A stretch of 64,000 nt of DNA, from NCBI GenBank assembly GCA_013396915.1, contig VWZL01000192.1, positions 62,001-126,000 on the forward strand, given 5' to 3'. The stretch's first letter is position 1, and each line of letters opens with the position of its first letter. Below, piece by piece: positions 35,708 through 46,271 of the stretch. Under the pieces are notes generated by a model. It did not search any database. It saw only the letters and a program-made list of their open reading frames with translations, and was not told the origin of the DNA. The translations under genes were made by a program, and so were the position numbers. This DNA is from Stercorarius parasiticus (Eukaryota > Chordata > Aves > Charadriiformes > Stercorariidae).

Positions 35708-36140
35708 TTCAGTTTAGTCTTTAAAAGTACTAATCAGCTTATATTAAGCATGTACGTAATTGCCTTGCTTGATAAAGGTCTGACATTCACTTTCAGAAAA
35801 CTAGCTTATTCATTCATTCTGAGGTTTACAATCTATAAAGAATTTCTGACAGCAGAAGTTGAACCTGTGTCCAAACAGTTTCAGGCTCTGGGCTCTTTGG
35901 AGGAGCTCTAGGTAGAGAAGCGAACACATAAAATGTTCAGCTTTGGGGTCAGTCATCTAAGCGGTTTAGCTAATTGTTCGTCTGTTTGTTTATACAGTTG
36001 TGTTTGCGTGTTCCTGTCTGGCTCATGTGTTTTGCTCACAGGTTACCTCAGTCTGATTAATTGCTATTTTAAAATTTTAAACTTTTAAAATTTAGCAAGA
36101 TTCCAAGAAATAGTTGGAGATTTTTCCAGGTAGCTGGAGA

Positions 36141-36174
36141 AAGGAAGGGAAGGGAAGGGAAGGGAAGGAAAAGG
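36141..36174 (+). repeat. (GGGAA)n microsatellite
   Basis: A purine-only pentanucleotide repeat of about five to six units with small variants at both ends. Confidence 0.9.
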
Positions 36175-37233
36175 TACAACATTTCTTTCTTAAAGATCTA
36201 ACCTTATCTTTACTTAGCTAAATTAAGAATAAGTATTCAAGAAAAGTGACAATGGGTATTCAAGAAAAATGAAGGCGGGTAGGTAGTTTTTCTCTTTCCT
36301 GAAAATGACTATCATTTTTTTTGACACATTTGAACCCAGTCACTGATAGAGGAAAAATCGTATTCTATATAAACCAGAAGGTTGATCCAGGCGATCAGTG
36401 TTTACAGTCCTGCAGGAGACTGACCTTTATCTTAATGATCATCAGCTTAGAGTGAATGTGAGACCCAGATTCTGAAAGATATTCAGACATCTGTACCTGT
36501 TTAATTCTGAGATCTGGGATCAAATATCATGGATTATTTTAAAGGAAAAACAACACTGTTATTTTTTTTAAGCTGAGTTCAAATTATCCAAAATCCAAAA
36601 ATGAAATCAAATTTTTTCATGTCGTGGCAATTTGTTGTAGAGATGCATGTTATTTTACATGCCTAGAAACATGTTCATCTGGCTGTAATTCTGTCCCTAT
36701 CAAGTGAACTTTCTCTCCAATGTTGATACATACTGTCCCTACTTCTCATTTAGCAAAATTTATTCATGTAGTAGAAGCATATACAACAACTTGACATTCT
36801 CTTCCTGTGAGACAACTGTCCATTATCCTGGATTGCCCTGTTCTTTCCCTGTTCTGCCCTTTCTGTCTGTATCCAGAAGGAATGACTTCTTTTCATTACC
36901 TCTTGTCTTCTGCTTTAATTGCAAGCTTTCTGGAGCAGACATTTCCTTTTTTTTTTTTCTGAGTTTCTTTGTTCTTTTGTTCAGCACCCAGTGATCAGAG
37001 ACCAGTTTTGGTTTCTGACAAGTTTGGTAGAACTCCTAGACCTCTAAGTTTACAACTACTAAGCATTACACACATAGAAATAGTAAATAACACCAATATG
37101 AACATTTGGGTCCATGGAACTTGCTGATCCTTCCGTGCTGTTGGAAAAAGAGCTTTAACTGCCCAATATCTCAAGATACAATCCTGCTTGTCCGTGTCTG
37201 ACTCCTCACACTGACACTCCAGTGGGAAAGTCC

Positions 37234-37263
37234 CTTTTTTTGTTTGTTTTTGTTTTTTTTTTT
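37234..37263 (+). repeat. T-rich tract with G interruptions
   Basis: T runs broken by single G (TTTTTTTGTTTGTTTTTG type). Simple sequence. Confidence 0.75.
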
Positions 37264-40254
37264 CCTTCAGACACGCCAGATTCTGGAAAATTGAGCTCAG
37301 TGTTTTTTCTCAGGTTTCTCCAGCTGAGTCTTTTACTCATTTCAGTAACATTTGTGTGCTCAAATCAGTTGTGGGTAAAATGAGACGTTTTTACTTTGCA
37401 GATTGAAATGAATCAACTTGCTCTGCTTATTAGGCAAAAAAAAGGAGGGAAAACCAGATTGCATTTTGAACTGCAACTTTTCCCTTAATTACAACTTGAG
37501 AACGAAAATAAATTCAGCTGCTAGGCAAACAATTACCTTTCTGTGAAATTCCTTATCTTCATTAGTGTTAATGTACTTTCTGTATGTCAGACCACCGGCT
37601 TTTCAGAAGTTCCATAAAAGTCTTTCTTAAGGGCCCAGGTCTACCCAGCCTGTAGCTGGGTGAGCTGGAGGGAGCGAGGTAGACCTACTACTTACATGAT
37701 GCAATTACTAGGCAGAACTGCAGTTCTTATCCTTCAGGGCCAACATACCTTGTAGGAATCACAGAAAAAGCAAGTAGAAGCCTTGTTGCATAGTGGGCTG
37801 GAACAGAAGGAATCTGAGAGAGCTCTGATTCCTGTTTTGGCAGATGGTCATCAAGAATTCGGGGTGGTCTATTGCTTACACATATCTTTATTTCCCATAG
37901 CCTCCAGTGTGTGATTTGCAGTGCCTCCTGGGGTTTTGAGTGTTGAAAATCAGTTCTATCGCCCCAGCACAGAATTTTGGGTAAAAGATGCAGAGAAACA
38001 TGACCTTTTTGTTGGCTCATGAATGTCCTTTTCTGGATACCTAACCTATTTTTTTGTGACAAAAGGGCCAACACAGATGTAGGGAAAATGCCTTATGCTA
38101 GGACCATGTTCCTGCCCATGAAGCTTTGATTTCCATGATGATCTGGGGAGAGGGAGTTCTGGCTGCAACAGGCCAGTCTGGTGGAGTCCCTCAGAGCTTC
38201 ACTGCAGCACTCTGCAAACCCGTTCCTTCTTGTCTACTCAGTAATTGCTCCTGCCCTTACTTTCCAGCAGGAAAGGTAACGTGACCTTTGGTATTTTGAA
38301 ATAACATGATAACTATGCGCATCTTCAAAGGACAGGACTGTTGAAGAACAGCTGGGGATGGTGGTGGGAACAGCCTCCCCCTAACATTCAGGCCTGGTGG
38401 AGGAACCAGAAGAACCTGCAGAGCTCGTGAGAAGCAGTGGGGAAAACTAGGAGTGGCCAGAGCAAACTCATTGTCCCCTTTCATTATATCTGAGATTGAC
38501 CTTTATTAGTTGCCTGTGGGTATGGAATGGGCTGAGCTGAAGCTCTTCAGAGGAGGCAGAACCCAAACGCCCATGCAAAGCACGGAAAAGGAGGAGATAG
38601 GGTGAACGGGAAAGCCAAAGGGAGATTGCACTGAGTGCTGATGGTTCTCCCTTTAGGGCCATGACTAACCACTATAGAAGCTGAGCACAGTTTTAAAAGG
38701 ACTCAGCTTTCCAGCACCTGGATAGACCAGGAAAAGATTATAATTCCTGTTTGTGTGAAACAGGAATGGTGAGGCAGAAGGCATCTGAATGCCTCTGAGG
38801 ATACTGGTCAGGGAAATTAAATTCTAATTATCCATCAGAATCATTGCTTAATGGAAATTGAAGGTTTCTGCAAACACTAGCTTTTCTGGAGGGGAAAAAA
38901 AAAAGACCTTTCATCTGAAAATCAGACAATCCAAAAGAAATATTTTGATTCTTGAAATAAGAAAAGAATGTTATTATTCATTTAACACAAAATCATTTTT
39001 GGGCAGACTATTCAGAAAAGAACAACACAGAAAAAACCAAAACCTGCCTACTTGACTTCAGGCTTCTGCTCTAACTTTGAAAGCACTTGACTGAAAACAA
39101 CCATGAAGGAAAAAAAAGGATAAGTTGTTGCCCTCTGAAATGATTTTGTGAAACATCACTACTGGCATTGATCAGTTCCCTCACCAGGGTGACCACGTAA
39201 AGTCTTTGATTATCAAAAATAAGCTGATTCTTATGAGAAGATGACTTACCTATGAAGGTTTTGGTCAAAGAAAGCGTTCCCAAATGGATCTCTTGTTGTG
39301 GGCTAAGAAAAGTTTGTGTGCAGCACTCGGAGAGATTTTCTGATTATAGGCTAAGGGAATTCTTCATGTGGTCCTTATATTGACATCTGATCTCATACAC
39401 AGTGCTCCGTGAACAAAAACTGAGACTTAAGGGCAAGATAATACGTCTCATATTCTGAATTTATGACTCTTAGTCTTTCAGATTCAGTGGGGATGTATTA
39501 GTGGTTTCAGCTCTTTACAGAGCTAAGGCTGGGGGTTTATGGAGTGAGTCCACCAGTTCTTACTCAAGCACAGAAAAGGGGGCAGTGCAAGATGAAAGGA
39601 ACCTTGACTCCTTCCAACACGCTCTCCTGCTTCTTTTTCCCTGCCCTCCACACATCGATGGACATTGCTGAGTGCAGCTGGAACAGGGCAAACAGATGAC
39701 TGCCAATGTTTGCTGCTTAAAATCACCCAGCAACAGAAGGGTACTTTTTTCCAGCACCTACAGAGCTATAGTATAGCTCTGTAATCATGAGGAAGGAGAA
39801 GTGTTTGGAAACCACAGTCTTCCACCCCTTCTTTTAAGGAAGATGCAAGCATGGCTGTTCTACTGTGAAGGAGGTGCCAAGGATGACCTGGAAATTGAGC
39901 CTAAATATGTACATTAAAAAAATCCCACCCAAACAAATGACATTAATGTTTTAAAGCAATGCATTAAATATATAAAAAGAGGAAAAAGGTATTTAAATAC
40001 GCATTTTGCTTTACTGTAAATAATTACTTGCTGTAAGTGGGACTCATTTTCAACATAAGAGGAATTTGGTAACTCAGAGTCCCCTCAGCATGGAGGTTGC
40101 AGACTTAATGCACCTGCAGCTCTCTTCAGAGCAGCTGCCATGGCCTCCAGGGATGCTCAGGTCCTCGGAGATTAGAAATGGCCACTTTGAAGATGGAGAA
40201 GCCTCACCTTGCTGTTCTTGCTAACGCCTCCAGCTCTGCCCTCCTTCCCTGAGG

Positions 40255-40740
40255 GGATGTGGCGACGTTTGCGGCACAAGCTGGACATCTTGCATGGCTA
40301 TAATTATTTGCTAATAGTGATCATAAAAGAAGAGCGTGCCCCACTCTCTCCTTGCACTTTCGTGTTGGCCTCTTGACATGTTTTACAAACACAGGAATGA
40401 AGTTTCACAAGAGCCCTGGGAGGTAGGGAACAGACCCCTGCAAAGGAGCCCTCATGCTACCAGACGCCAGCTAGGAAGGGTGTCAGGACGGAGGTTTGTT
40501 TCTGGGGAAAGGTAATCATTGTTTTGGGAAACTTGACAACTGTGCCGGAGGAAAGAGGTTGATGGTGCACGGACATGTGTGAGCAAGCTCCCCGCTGACA
40601 GGGGAGAGCTTCCAGTGTCGGCACCCGAATCCAACCATCAATCACGCTGAGGCCATAGGTACGCAGCAAGCGCCCTGCGACCAGACAGAGGCGGCACATG
40701 ATGCAATGGGCACAGGTGTGCGGCAGACACCAGGGAAAGG
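40255..40740. promoter_or_regulatory. Relatively CpG-richer segment
   Basis: CpG dinucleotides are noticeably more frequent here than in the surrounding AT-rich sequence (for example around 40260-40275, 40590-40630 and 40660-40730). It falls short of an obvious CpG island, and no promoter motif or transcript start is visible. Confidence 0.25.
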
Positions 40741-40774
40741 CAGTAGGGCTTTGCATACATAAAGCGTCTTCCCT

Positions 40775-40870
40775 CTGAAGTTCTCAAGGCGATTTGCAAG
40801 CATTAATTAATTCTCACAACGCCCAGGGATGGTAGGTAAGGCAGTGTCACTGGCAAATTAATTTCATAGG
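40775..40870 (-). mobile_element. MIR-type tail remnant, antisense
   Basis: CTCAAGGCGATTTGCAAGCA then TTAATTAATTCTCACAACGC and GGTAGGTAAGGCAGTGTCA follow the antisense outline of an old MIR/L2-type tail (AAAGCRCTTTACAAACATTAATTAAT...CTCACAAC...GAGGTAGGTAAG). The same tail type occurs twice at 46068-46271. Confidence 0.45.
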
Positions 40871-40983
40871 TAGCGTCTTTGATATCACACACTCATGTGT
40901 TCACTGCATAGGATTTGATGTATTATATTATTTCCCCAACACACCTGCTGCCCTTCAGCTCTTCTATGCAGTGTCCTGGATGA

Positions 40984-41043
40984 ATTTATTATTATTTCTA
41001 TTATTATTATTGCTGTTGTTAGTAGCATTATTAGCATTATTAT
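40984..41043 (+). repeat. (TTA)n imperfect microsatellite
   Basis: About 60 bp of TTA/ATT repeats with TTC, GCT and GTTAG interruptions. It may be the AT-rich end of the adjacent old SINE tail. Confidence 0.85.
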
Positions 41044-42320
41044 GGCAGGGCTGGTGCTACGAAGTGGATACATCCGAAGAGAAAGTCATTGCCCCAGAGA
41101 GCTCATAATCTAAACCGACAAGATCCGTATTTGTGCAAGTCCATGCTTGCACTCCAAGAATGCCTGCTGTAAAATACCTCAGTAAAGTTTGCGCTGGGAT
41201 TGACAAAGATTGGTTTGTCTGCAGTTTTTTTTTCACAGCTCTGCGTTTAATCTGTCTGTGTTACGGGGCTGACTGGACATGAAGATGTTCTCACCTAAAG
41301 ACCTCCTGAGCTGAGGGAGTATGGTGCAGCCACCTGAGAGCCCTGTGCATCGATACCAGGTTGACATCAAGCAAATATGATGTCTATACAGAGAAATGAA
41401 TATATACAGAGACTTTTGTCAATAAACAACATTCTCATAGAAAATTATCAATTTTTTTTTTTTCTTTTTCACTTTCAGAGTGAGCTTAAGTGGAATAAGA
41501 GTGGAAAATGATGGAGGTAAATTTTTCTTAATGATTGAAACTAGCAGGAAACGGAAATTTATCAACCAGATCTATCTGAAATTCACTGGGCTTGGGAACA
41601 GGCATATTACTGATTGGGTTTTATCAATGCAGTGACTCTGGGCATTTAATGGCATGCTTCAAGGCTTGTTTCTTCTTTCTTCTCTTTTCTTCCTGTTTGT
41701 TTTGTTTTTTGGTTTGTTGTTTTTGGTTTTTTTTCCCCCTTTCTTTTTCTCATCTGTTCCCCAGTCAGGTGATCCCAGCTAGGAGATACAGATCGCTTCC
41801 CTCCGCTGGCCTAAGGCATGTATAAAAAAATCAGCCACTTTCATTCGACAGGATATCTGACCTCTTTATAGGTACTGATATATCAGTCCTCTCTTATGTG
41901 TGACATAAATATTTATCTGCCGGATAACAGAATGCAAGTGCCAGGGTTTAGAGCACTACAGAGCTGACCTTCAGTTTGGAATTCACGTGTTTCTTCAGTA
42001 ATTTATACTATAGGTTAACCTTACACTTTGTCTTTTCTATCTATGCCCTGAGGAAAAACAAGTAGTCCAATGTCAGTTCCAAGCAATCTGGATTCTGAGC
42101 CACATCTCTTTTGAGATTGTTCTGTTTATTGGGCCTTGACCTTTAGAGAAGAAAGAGACTTGGTAGCATCATATCTGTGGGATTATTTCACTAATTCTTC
42201 ATATGATATTCTGAGATCTGGTAGAGGGCTGATGTTAACACGGCTTTCATTTAGACCAGGTCCTTGAATTGGAGAGTTGAATTTTGACAACCTTACTTTT
42301 TTTCTGTCATTACAGATTAG
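41044..42320. other. Unique stretch with T-rich block
   Basis: No gene recognised. A T-rich, partly GTTT-repetitive block lies at 41668-41752. The frame across it (41592-41825) is a low-complexity artefact. Confidence 0.5.
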
Positions 42321-42496
42321 TAGATCGTTTGTGTAGATTGCAAATAATACAGGTGTGAGTATGCTCCCTTGTGGTAAGCCATTCTGTTGTCACATCATTT
42401 ACTCCATTTCTTTCAAAGTTCATCGTGAAATCATTTGTTTTCTAATAAAGATTATATCAGTCACACTCTGTGATGATCTTTCAGTATGATAAGCAT
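42321..42496 (-). mobile_element. Degraded LINE reverse transcriptase, apparently not CR1
   Basis: On the minus strand, 42383 down to 42321 encodes NGLPQGSILTPVLFAIYTND followed by L, a clear non-LTR reverse-transcriptase block. Upstream in a shifted frame (42496 down to 42384), with stops, the residues spell SLLENK..FHDEL..KKWSK, which lines up with the segment before this motif in jockey-type elements. CR1 copies in this window read [20 protein letters not shown] at the same place, so the LTPVLFAIYTND version points to another LINE clade. Further parts of the element are not recognisable. It is an old dead relic. Confidence 0.7.
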
Positions 42497-42576
42497 TTTG
42501 GCAGGGCATCCCATTAGCTCAGGCAAGAAAAGGAAGTGGAGATGTTACTTTTTTCTCACCAATAACATTGTGTTGA

Positions 42577-42735
42577 GAATACCCACCAAGCTCAAGTTCA
42601 ATTCCCTCTTCTGCTTAAGGGGATTTGAACTTGTCTCTCCACTTCCCTGACTGCCCTAACCACTAGGCTAAAGAATATTCTAGGGCAGGGCTTTCTCAGT
42701 TCCTCATATTGAAACCATTTCACTTTGCATAGGTT
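42577..42735 (-). mobile_element. tRNA-derived SINE (old)
   Basis: On the minus strand an A box (TAGCCTAGTGGTTAGG, about 42655-42670) is followed by a B box (GTTCAAATCCCC, about 42621-42632), the split internal RNA polymerase III promoter of a tRNA-derived SINE. A second B-box-like GGAATTGAACTTG follows. This order repeats the copy at 9480-9690. Sequence to about 42735 on the head side may be flank. Confidence 0.5.
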
Positions 42736-42889
42736 AATTACATATTCATGGGAACAGGAAGATGGCAAGCCTATGCAAATGACTATATATATCTTCATGG
42801 CATAGTCTTTCATTTGGGAGCAGAGGCCTGGCTTCCATTATCCACATCAATGAATACTTAAATGAAAAATACAGAAACATTAATAGAAG

Positions 42890-43100
42890 CAGGCACAGGA
42901 ACCGAGGACTTCCCCTTCCAGGTGAATACGCTAACCACTAAACCAGAGAGTCATTCTCCCCGTGACCCAGGAAATAGTGAAATATGGTATACAAATAAAA
43001 CTACTCCAACAAGAGAACTTCAGACAGGTCTGTCTTGAAACCTTGCACTGTGAATATTCACCCATAACTTGAGACTTGGGTTCAAGTTCCTTGAGAAGAA
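42890..43100 (-). mobile_element. Second tRNA-derived SINE remnant
   Basis: On the minus strand TGGTTTAGTGGTTAGCG (A-box-like, about 42933-42949) is followed by a degenerate TCGGTTCCTGTGCC (about 42896-42909). Downstream on the plus strand a B-box-like GGGTTCAAGTTCC occurs at about 43079-43091, so parts of two oppositely oriented copies may be present. Highly decayed. Confidence 0.4.
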
Positions 43101-43864
43101 AGCTATGAGTTTTAATTACCAAGGTGTGTACTGTCCATCCCTGGTAAAAAGAAGGGCATTGACTGTATTTCTTGCTCTTGCTTGCCTGCTTAATTTTTTA
43201 TGCCTCTTTAAGTGATCAAAGGGTTGTTGTGTTGATGAATGATGTATTTGTTCTGTACAATGTTTGTTCTGTACGATATTTGAATGTTGCCTTTTTTGGC
43301 TGAGTCAGATGGATGGTTTATCGCCTTCTGCACTTGCTTCACAATAGTAACTTTCTCACCACTGGTAGATTGTGCTACTGAAGGGAAACTTATGTTGTTG
43401 CAAACTTCATTGTATGGGTGCTTTGACAGGGAGGAGGAGGCAGATAAGATATATTCTTGATTTTATACCTTTCTGGCCTCTAACCATGATGTACCTGTGT
43501 CTTGCACCCACCAGAAAAGAGCAGGTACATCAAGATGTAGTTATGTCACTGTAAAGACCAGCATGTGGACTCAGTTCTTGCCTTTTTGGCCAATGACCTT
43601 CCCAGCAATTTCCAGGTAAACTTCTTCATTATCAATCCTAGTGAGACTGACTGGGCAGAAGAGTTTGTGAAAATCACTAGCTAGACCTTGCAGATGAAGT
43701 AGGAAGAGAAACACTTAGCATGGATATATTGGGTTTACATGTCAAGCTTTTGGTAGCAGGGAGACTGCAGGGTTGGCTTCCATGCACACCAGAAGCTGCC
43801 CTTGTGTTGGACAAAGCCAGTTGCAGCTGGATCCAGGATGGATCTGCCACTGGCCAAGGCTAAG

Positions 43865-43907
43865 CCAATCAGTGACATTGGTAATACCTCTGTGTAACAT
43901 ATTTAAG
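43865..43907 (+). promoter_or_regulatory. LTR promoter elements (CCAAT and TATA-like)
   Basis: CCAAT at 43865-43869 is followed 30 bp later by a TATA-like TATTTAAG (43900-43907), the usual spacing of an LTR U3 promoter. Transcription would begin near 43930 and run rightward. Whether it is active cannot be told. Confidence 0.55.
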
Positions 43908-44464
43908 AAAGGGTAAAAAATGCTGCACAGCAGCTGGGAGACAAAAAGGGAAAAAATGTGAGATACAACTCTGCAGACACCAAGGTCAGTGAGAAAGGAG
44001 TGGGAGATAGTGCTCCAGGTGTTGGGCCCATAGCAAAGACTACAGTGACACAAGTTGTCCCTTTGTAGCCCATGCAGGACTGGGTTTTCAGGCAGGATCT
44101 GTGAACCTTTGGGGGACCCACGCTGGAGCACTCTGTTCCTGGACTGTACCCCATGAAAAGGACCCATGCTGGAGCAGTTTGTGAAGAACTGCAGCCCAAG
44201 AGAAGGAGACACATTGGAGAAGTTACTGAAGGACAGTATCTCATGGGAGGGATGCCATGCCAGAGCAGAGGAAGAATATGAGGAGGAATGAGCAGCAGGG
44301 ATGAAGAGCTATGAGCTGATCACAACTCCCATTCCTCATCCCTCTGCGCCACTTTGGGGGAGGAGGTAGAAGAATTGTGGGAGTGAAGTTCAGCCTGGGA
44401 AGAAGGGGTAGTGGTGTTTTCAGTTTTGTTATTATTTCTTATTATCCTACTCTGATTAATTGTC

Positions 44465-44470
44465 AATAAA
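44465..44470 (+). terminator. LTR polyadenylation signal
   Basis: AATAAA with GT-rich sequence downstream (GTCGAGTCTGTTTTGCCC), about 535 bp after the LTR start site region, consistent with the R/U5 border of the solo LTR. Confidence 0.6.
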
Positions 44471-44651
44471 TTAAAATAATTTCCCTAAGTCGAGTCTGTT
44501 TTGCCCATGACTGTAATTGGTAAGTATGTCCCTGTTCTTATCTTGACCCATGAGCTTTTCATCATATTTTCTCGCCCTGTCCTGTTGAGAAGGGAGATCG
44601 ATAGAGCAGCTTGGTGGGCACCTGGCAGCCAGCCAAGGTCAACCCACCACA

Positions 44652-45937
44652 ATGGGTTTTGTCTCATCTCATTTTAAATATCTACAACAGAGTTGACCTC
44701 ATCTGAGCTAATCATCTGGGCTTGACTGATAGTCAATGGAGAGATATGAGACTTTCTAGGAGGCAGTTCATCTCATCCGAATGTAGACATAAATACAAAG
44801 CAGATGAAACTTATCTTTTACGTGTTTCTTGCTCTATTGGCTGTTAAGGAAACCTAGAGTATCTAGCTCAGATGTAGGTATCTACACCATAGCTATCAAG
44901 AGCTAAGTAAGATGTCTCCTTCTCCTGCATTTTACTATCTCATCAAGATTTAATTGTGGTCTGTGGTTCTGAAGACTTGAGATGGTTCTGCATATACTCA
45001 GTGGCAGAAAAGCTTTGCGAAGGGAAAACACCGGTCGCGTCCATAGGACACAATTCAGAGCAGAGCTAAGAGTTCCAACCTGGTAGCAGAGAGCAACACT
45101 GTGTGGTGATACTACCCCAGATGCAGATGCAGCACTGATGCATCAGCCAGGCACTGGAGTCATATTAGAAGCCCTCAGAAAACTATTAAGTGCAGAATGG
45201 CACTGATACAACTGTATTCCAGAGTGAGCCTGTTCACGCTCAGCTGAGGTCTCTCTTCCCCCCCTCCTTTATATACAGCAGAAGTACCAGAGGCTTTAGG
45301 ACCCCTCGACCTCATTGGCAGCTGGATCTCAAAGGCATCCAGGACAAGAACCTCCTTTCAAATAGCTGCGGTTAGTTTCCTCCATCCCTGTACATCTTTA
45401 GGGCTAAGCTGTTGCAGAAACCTATCAGTGTTCAAGAATAGACAAATTTAAAGGCGAGTGTCTTGTCCATTCTCTGCATCTTTATATAATTCTTCTTCTC
45501 CATTTTAATTAATATCATATTTATTTAATGTGAATAAAACATACCTACATCTGGTTCTAATCCCTATTTTTTTCTCAGTCAGTAGGTCACACTCCTGCAT
45601 TTTCCTAAAGACATGTGAAGAATCAGGATGTACACGAGCACAGTGATAATGTTATTTCATCCAGCAACTTGAAGGCGCTTCCTAAAGGCATGATGTATCA
45701 TTTGAGATGTTGCAAAGCTGAGTCACTGACACTCTGATGTGACTAATCTTAACGATCTTCTTTGATTCCATAATCTGTCACTGTAAAGTTTGACGCATTT
45801 GATACATTCATTTCAACATTCCAGTATACTTTCTGTTCCCACAGTGAATCTACTCATTGGGAAGACAAATAGTTTGTGGAAAAAACCCCAACCCAACACT
45901 TGAAAAAACTACCTAATTTGCCTTTAAATTTGTCTAT
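44652..45937. other. Unique non-coding stretch
   Basis: No gene or repeat recognised. Short frames only. Confidence 0.5.
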
Positions 45938-46017
45938 GGACCAAATTTTGCCCTCATCAATGGGATGCAACTTCCATTGACTTTACTATTCATATATCCA
46001 AAGGCAAAATTTGTTCC
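45938..46017. repeat. Palindromic ancient repeat
   Basis: GGACCAAATTTTGCCCT (45938-45954) and AGGCAAAATTTGTTCC (46002-46017) are reverse complements with one mismatch in 15 bp. The centre carries CTTCCATTGACTTTAC, the CATTGACTT core of the family also seen at 11382 and 28411. Confidence 0.7.
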
Positions 46018-46067
46018 TATCTATCAATCTACCTACTATTTTATCTACTATCTGTCTGCTTAACTCT

Positions 46068-46271
46068 ATTAATTAGTTAATGTTTGTAAAACACCCAAAA
46101 GATGTAAAGCCCTATAGAAATGCTAAGTATTATAATTATTGTTATCTGGCTGCTGTATCTCTTTACCTATCTAGCTATCTACCTTCTCTATCTATTATAA
46201 TAACAATAATACTTAACACTTATATAGTGTTCTTAATCTTCAAAGTACTTTACAAACATTAACTAATTAAT
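46068..46271. repeat. 204-bp inverted repeat of two old repeat tails
   Basis: A perfect 23-bp terminal inverted repeat (ATTAATTAGTTAATGTTTGT followed by AAA, at 46068-46090 and complementary at 46249-46271) continues inward with about 70% complementarity over 70 bp. Each arm matches the MIR/L2-type tail (TTTGTAAA...CTATAGAAATGCTAAGTATT). The centre holds degenerate CTAT repeats. It is either two oppositely oriented copies or one element that duplicated in inverted form. Confidence 0.75.

Larger units (their letters stand above)
34966..40774. other. Long unique non-coding stretch
   Basis: No gene recognised. It holds a 30-bp tandem duplication (35641-35707), a (GGGAA)n microsatellite (36141-36174) and T-rich tracts (36949-36959 and 37234-37263). 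A relatively CpG-richer part lies at 40255-40740. The 115-codon minus frame at 37727-38074 shows no domain. Confidence 0.5.
43725..44651 (+). mobile_element. Solo LTR of an ERVL-like endogenous retrovirus
   Basis: A long LTR of a type recognised from bird genomes. It starts at the TATATTGGGTTTACATGTCA region, contains tandem GGACCCACGCTGGAGCA-like units and a CCAAT/TATTTAAG promoter, has AATAAA at 44465, and ends in GTCAACCCACCACA. ATGGA (43720-43724) precedes it and ATGGG (44652-44656) follows, a 4-of-5 match to a 5-bp target duplication as expected for ERVL. No gag, pol or env sequence is attached, so it arose by recombination between two LTRs. The first base pair (TA instead of the usual TG) is mutated. 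Minus-strand frames inside it are not genes. Confidence 0.88.

Noticed and set aside
43742..44244. Two overlapping minus-strand frames of 156 and 113 codons
   Set aside because: They lie wholly inside the solo LTR, antisense to its promoter, and reflect the LTR repeat units rather than a gene.
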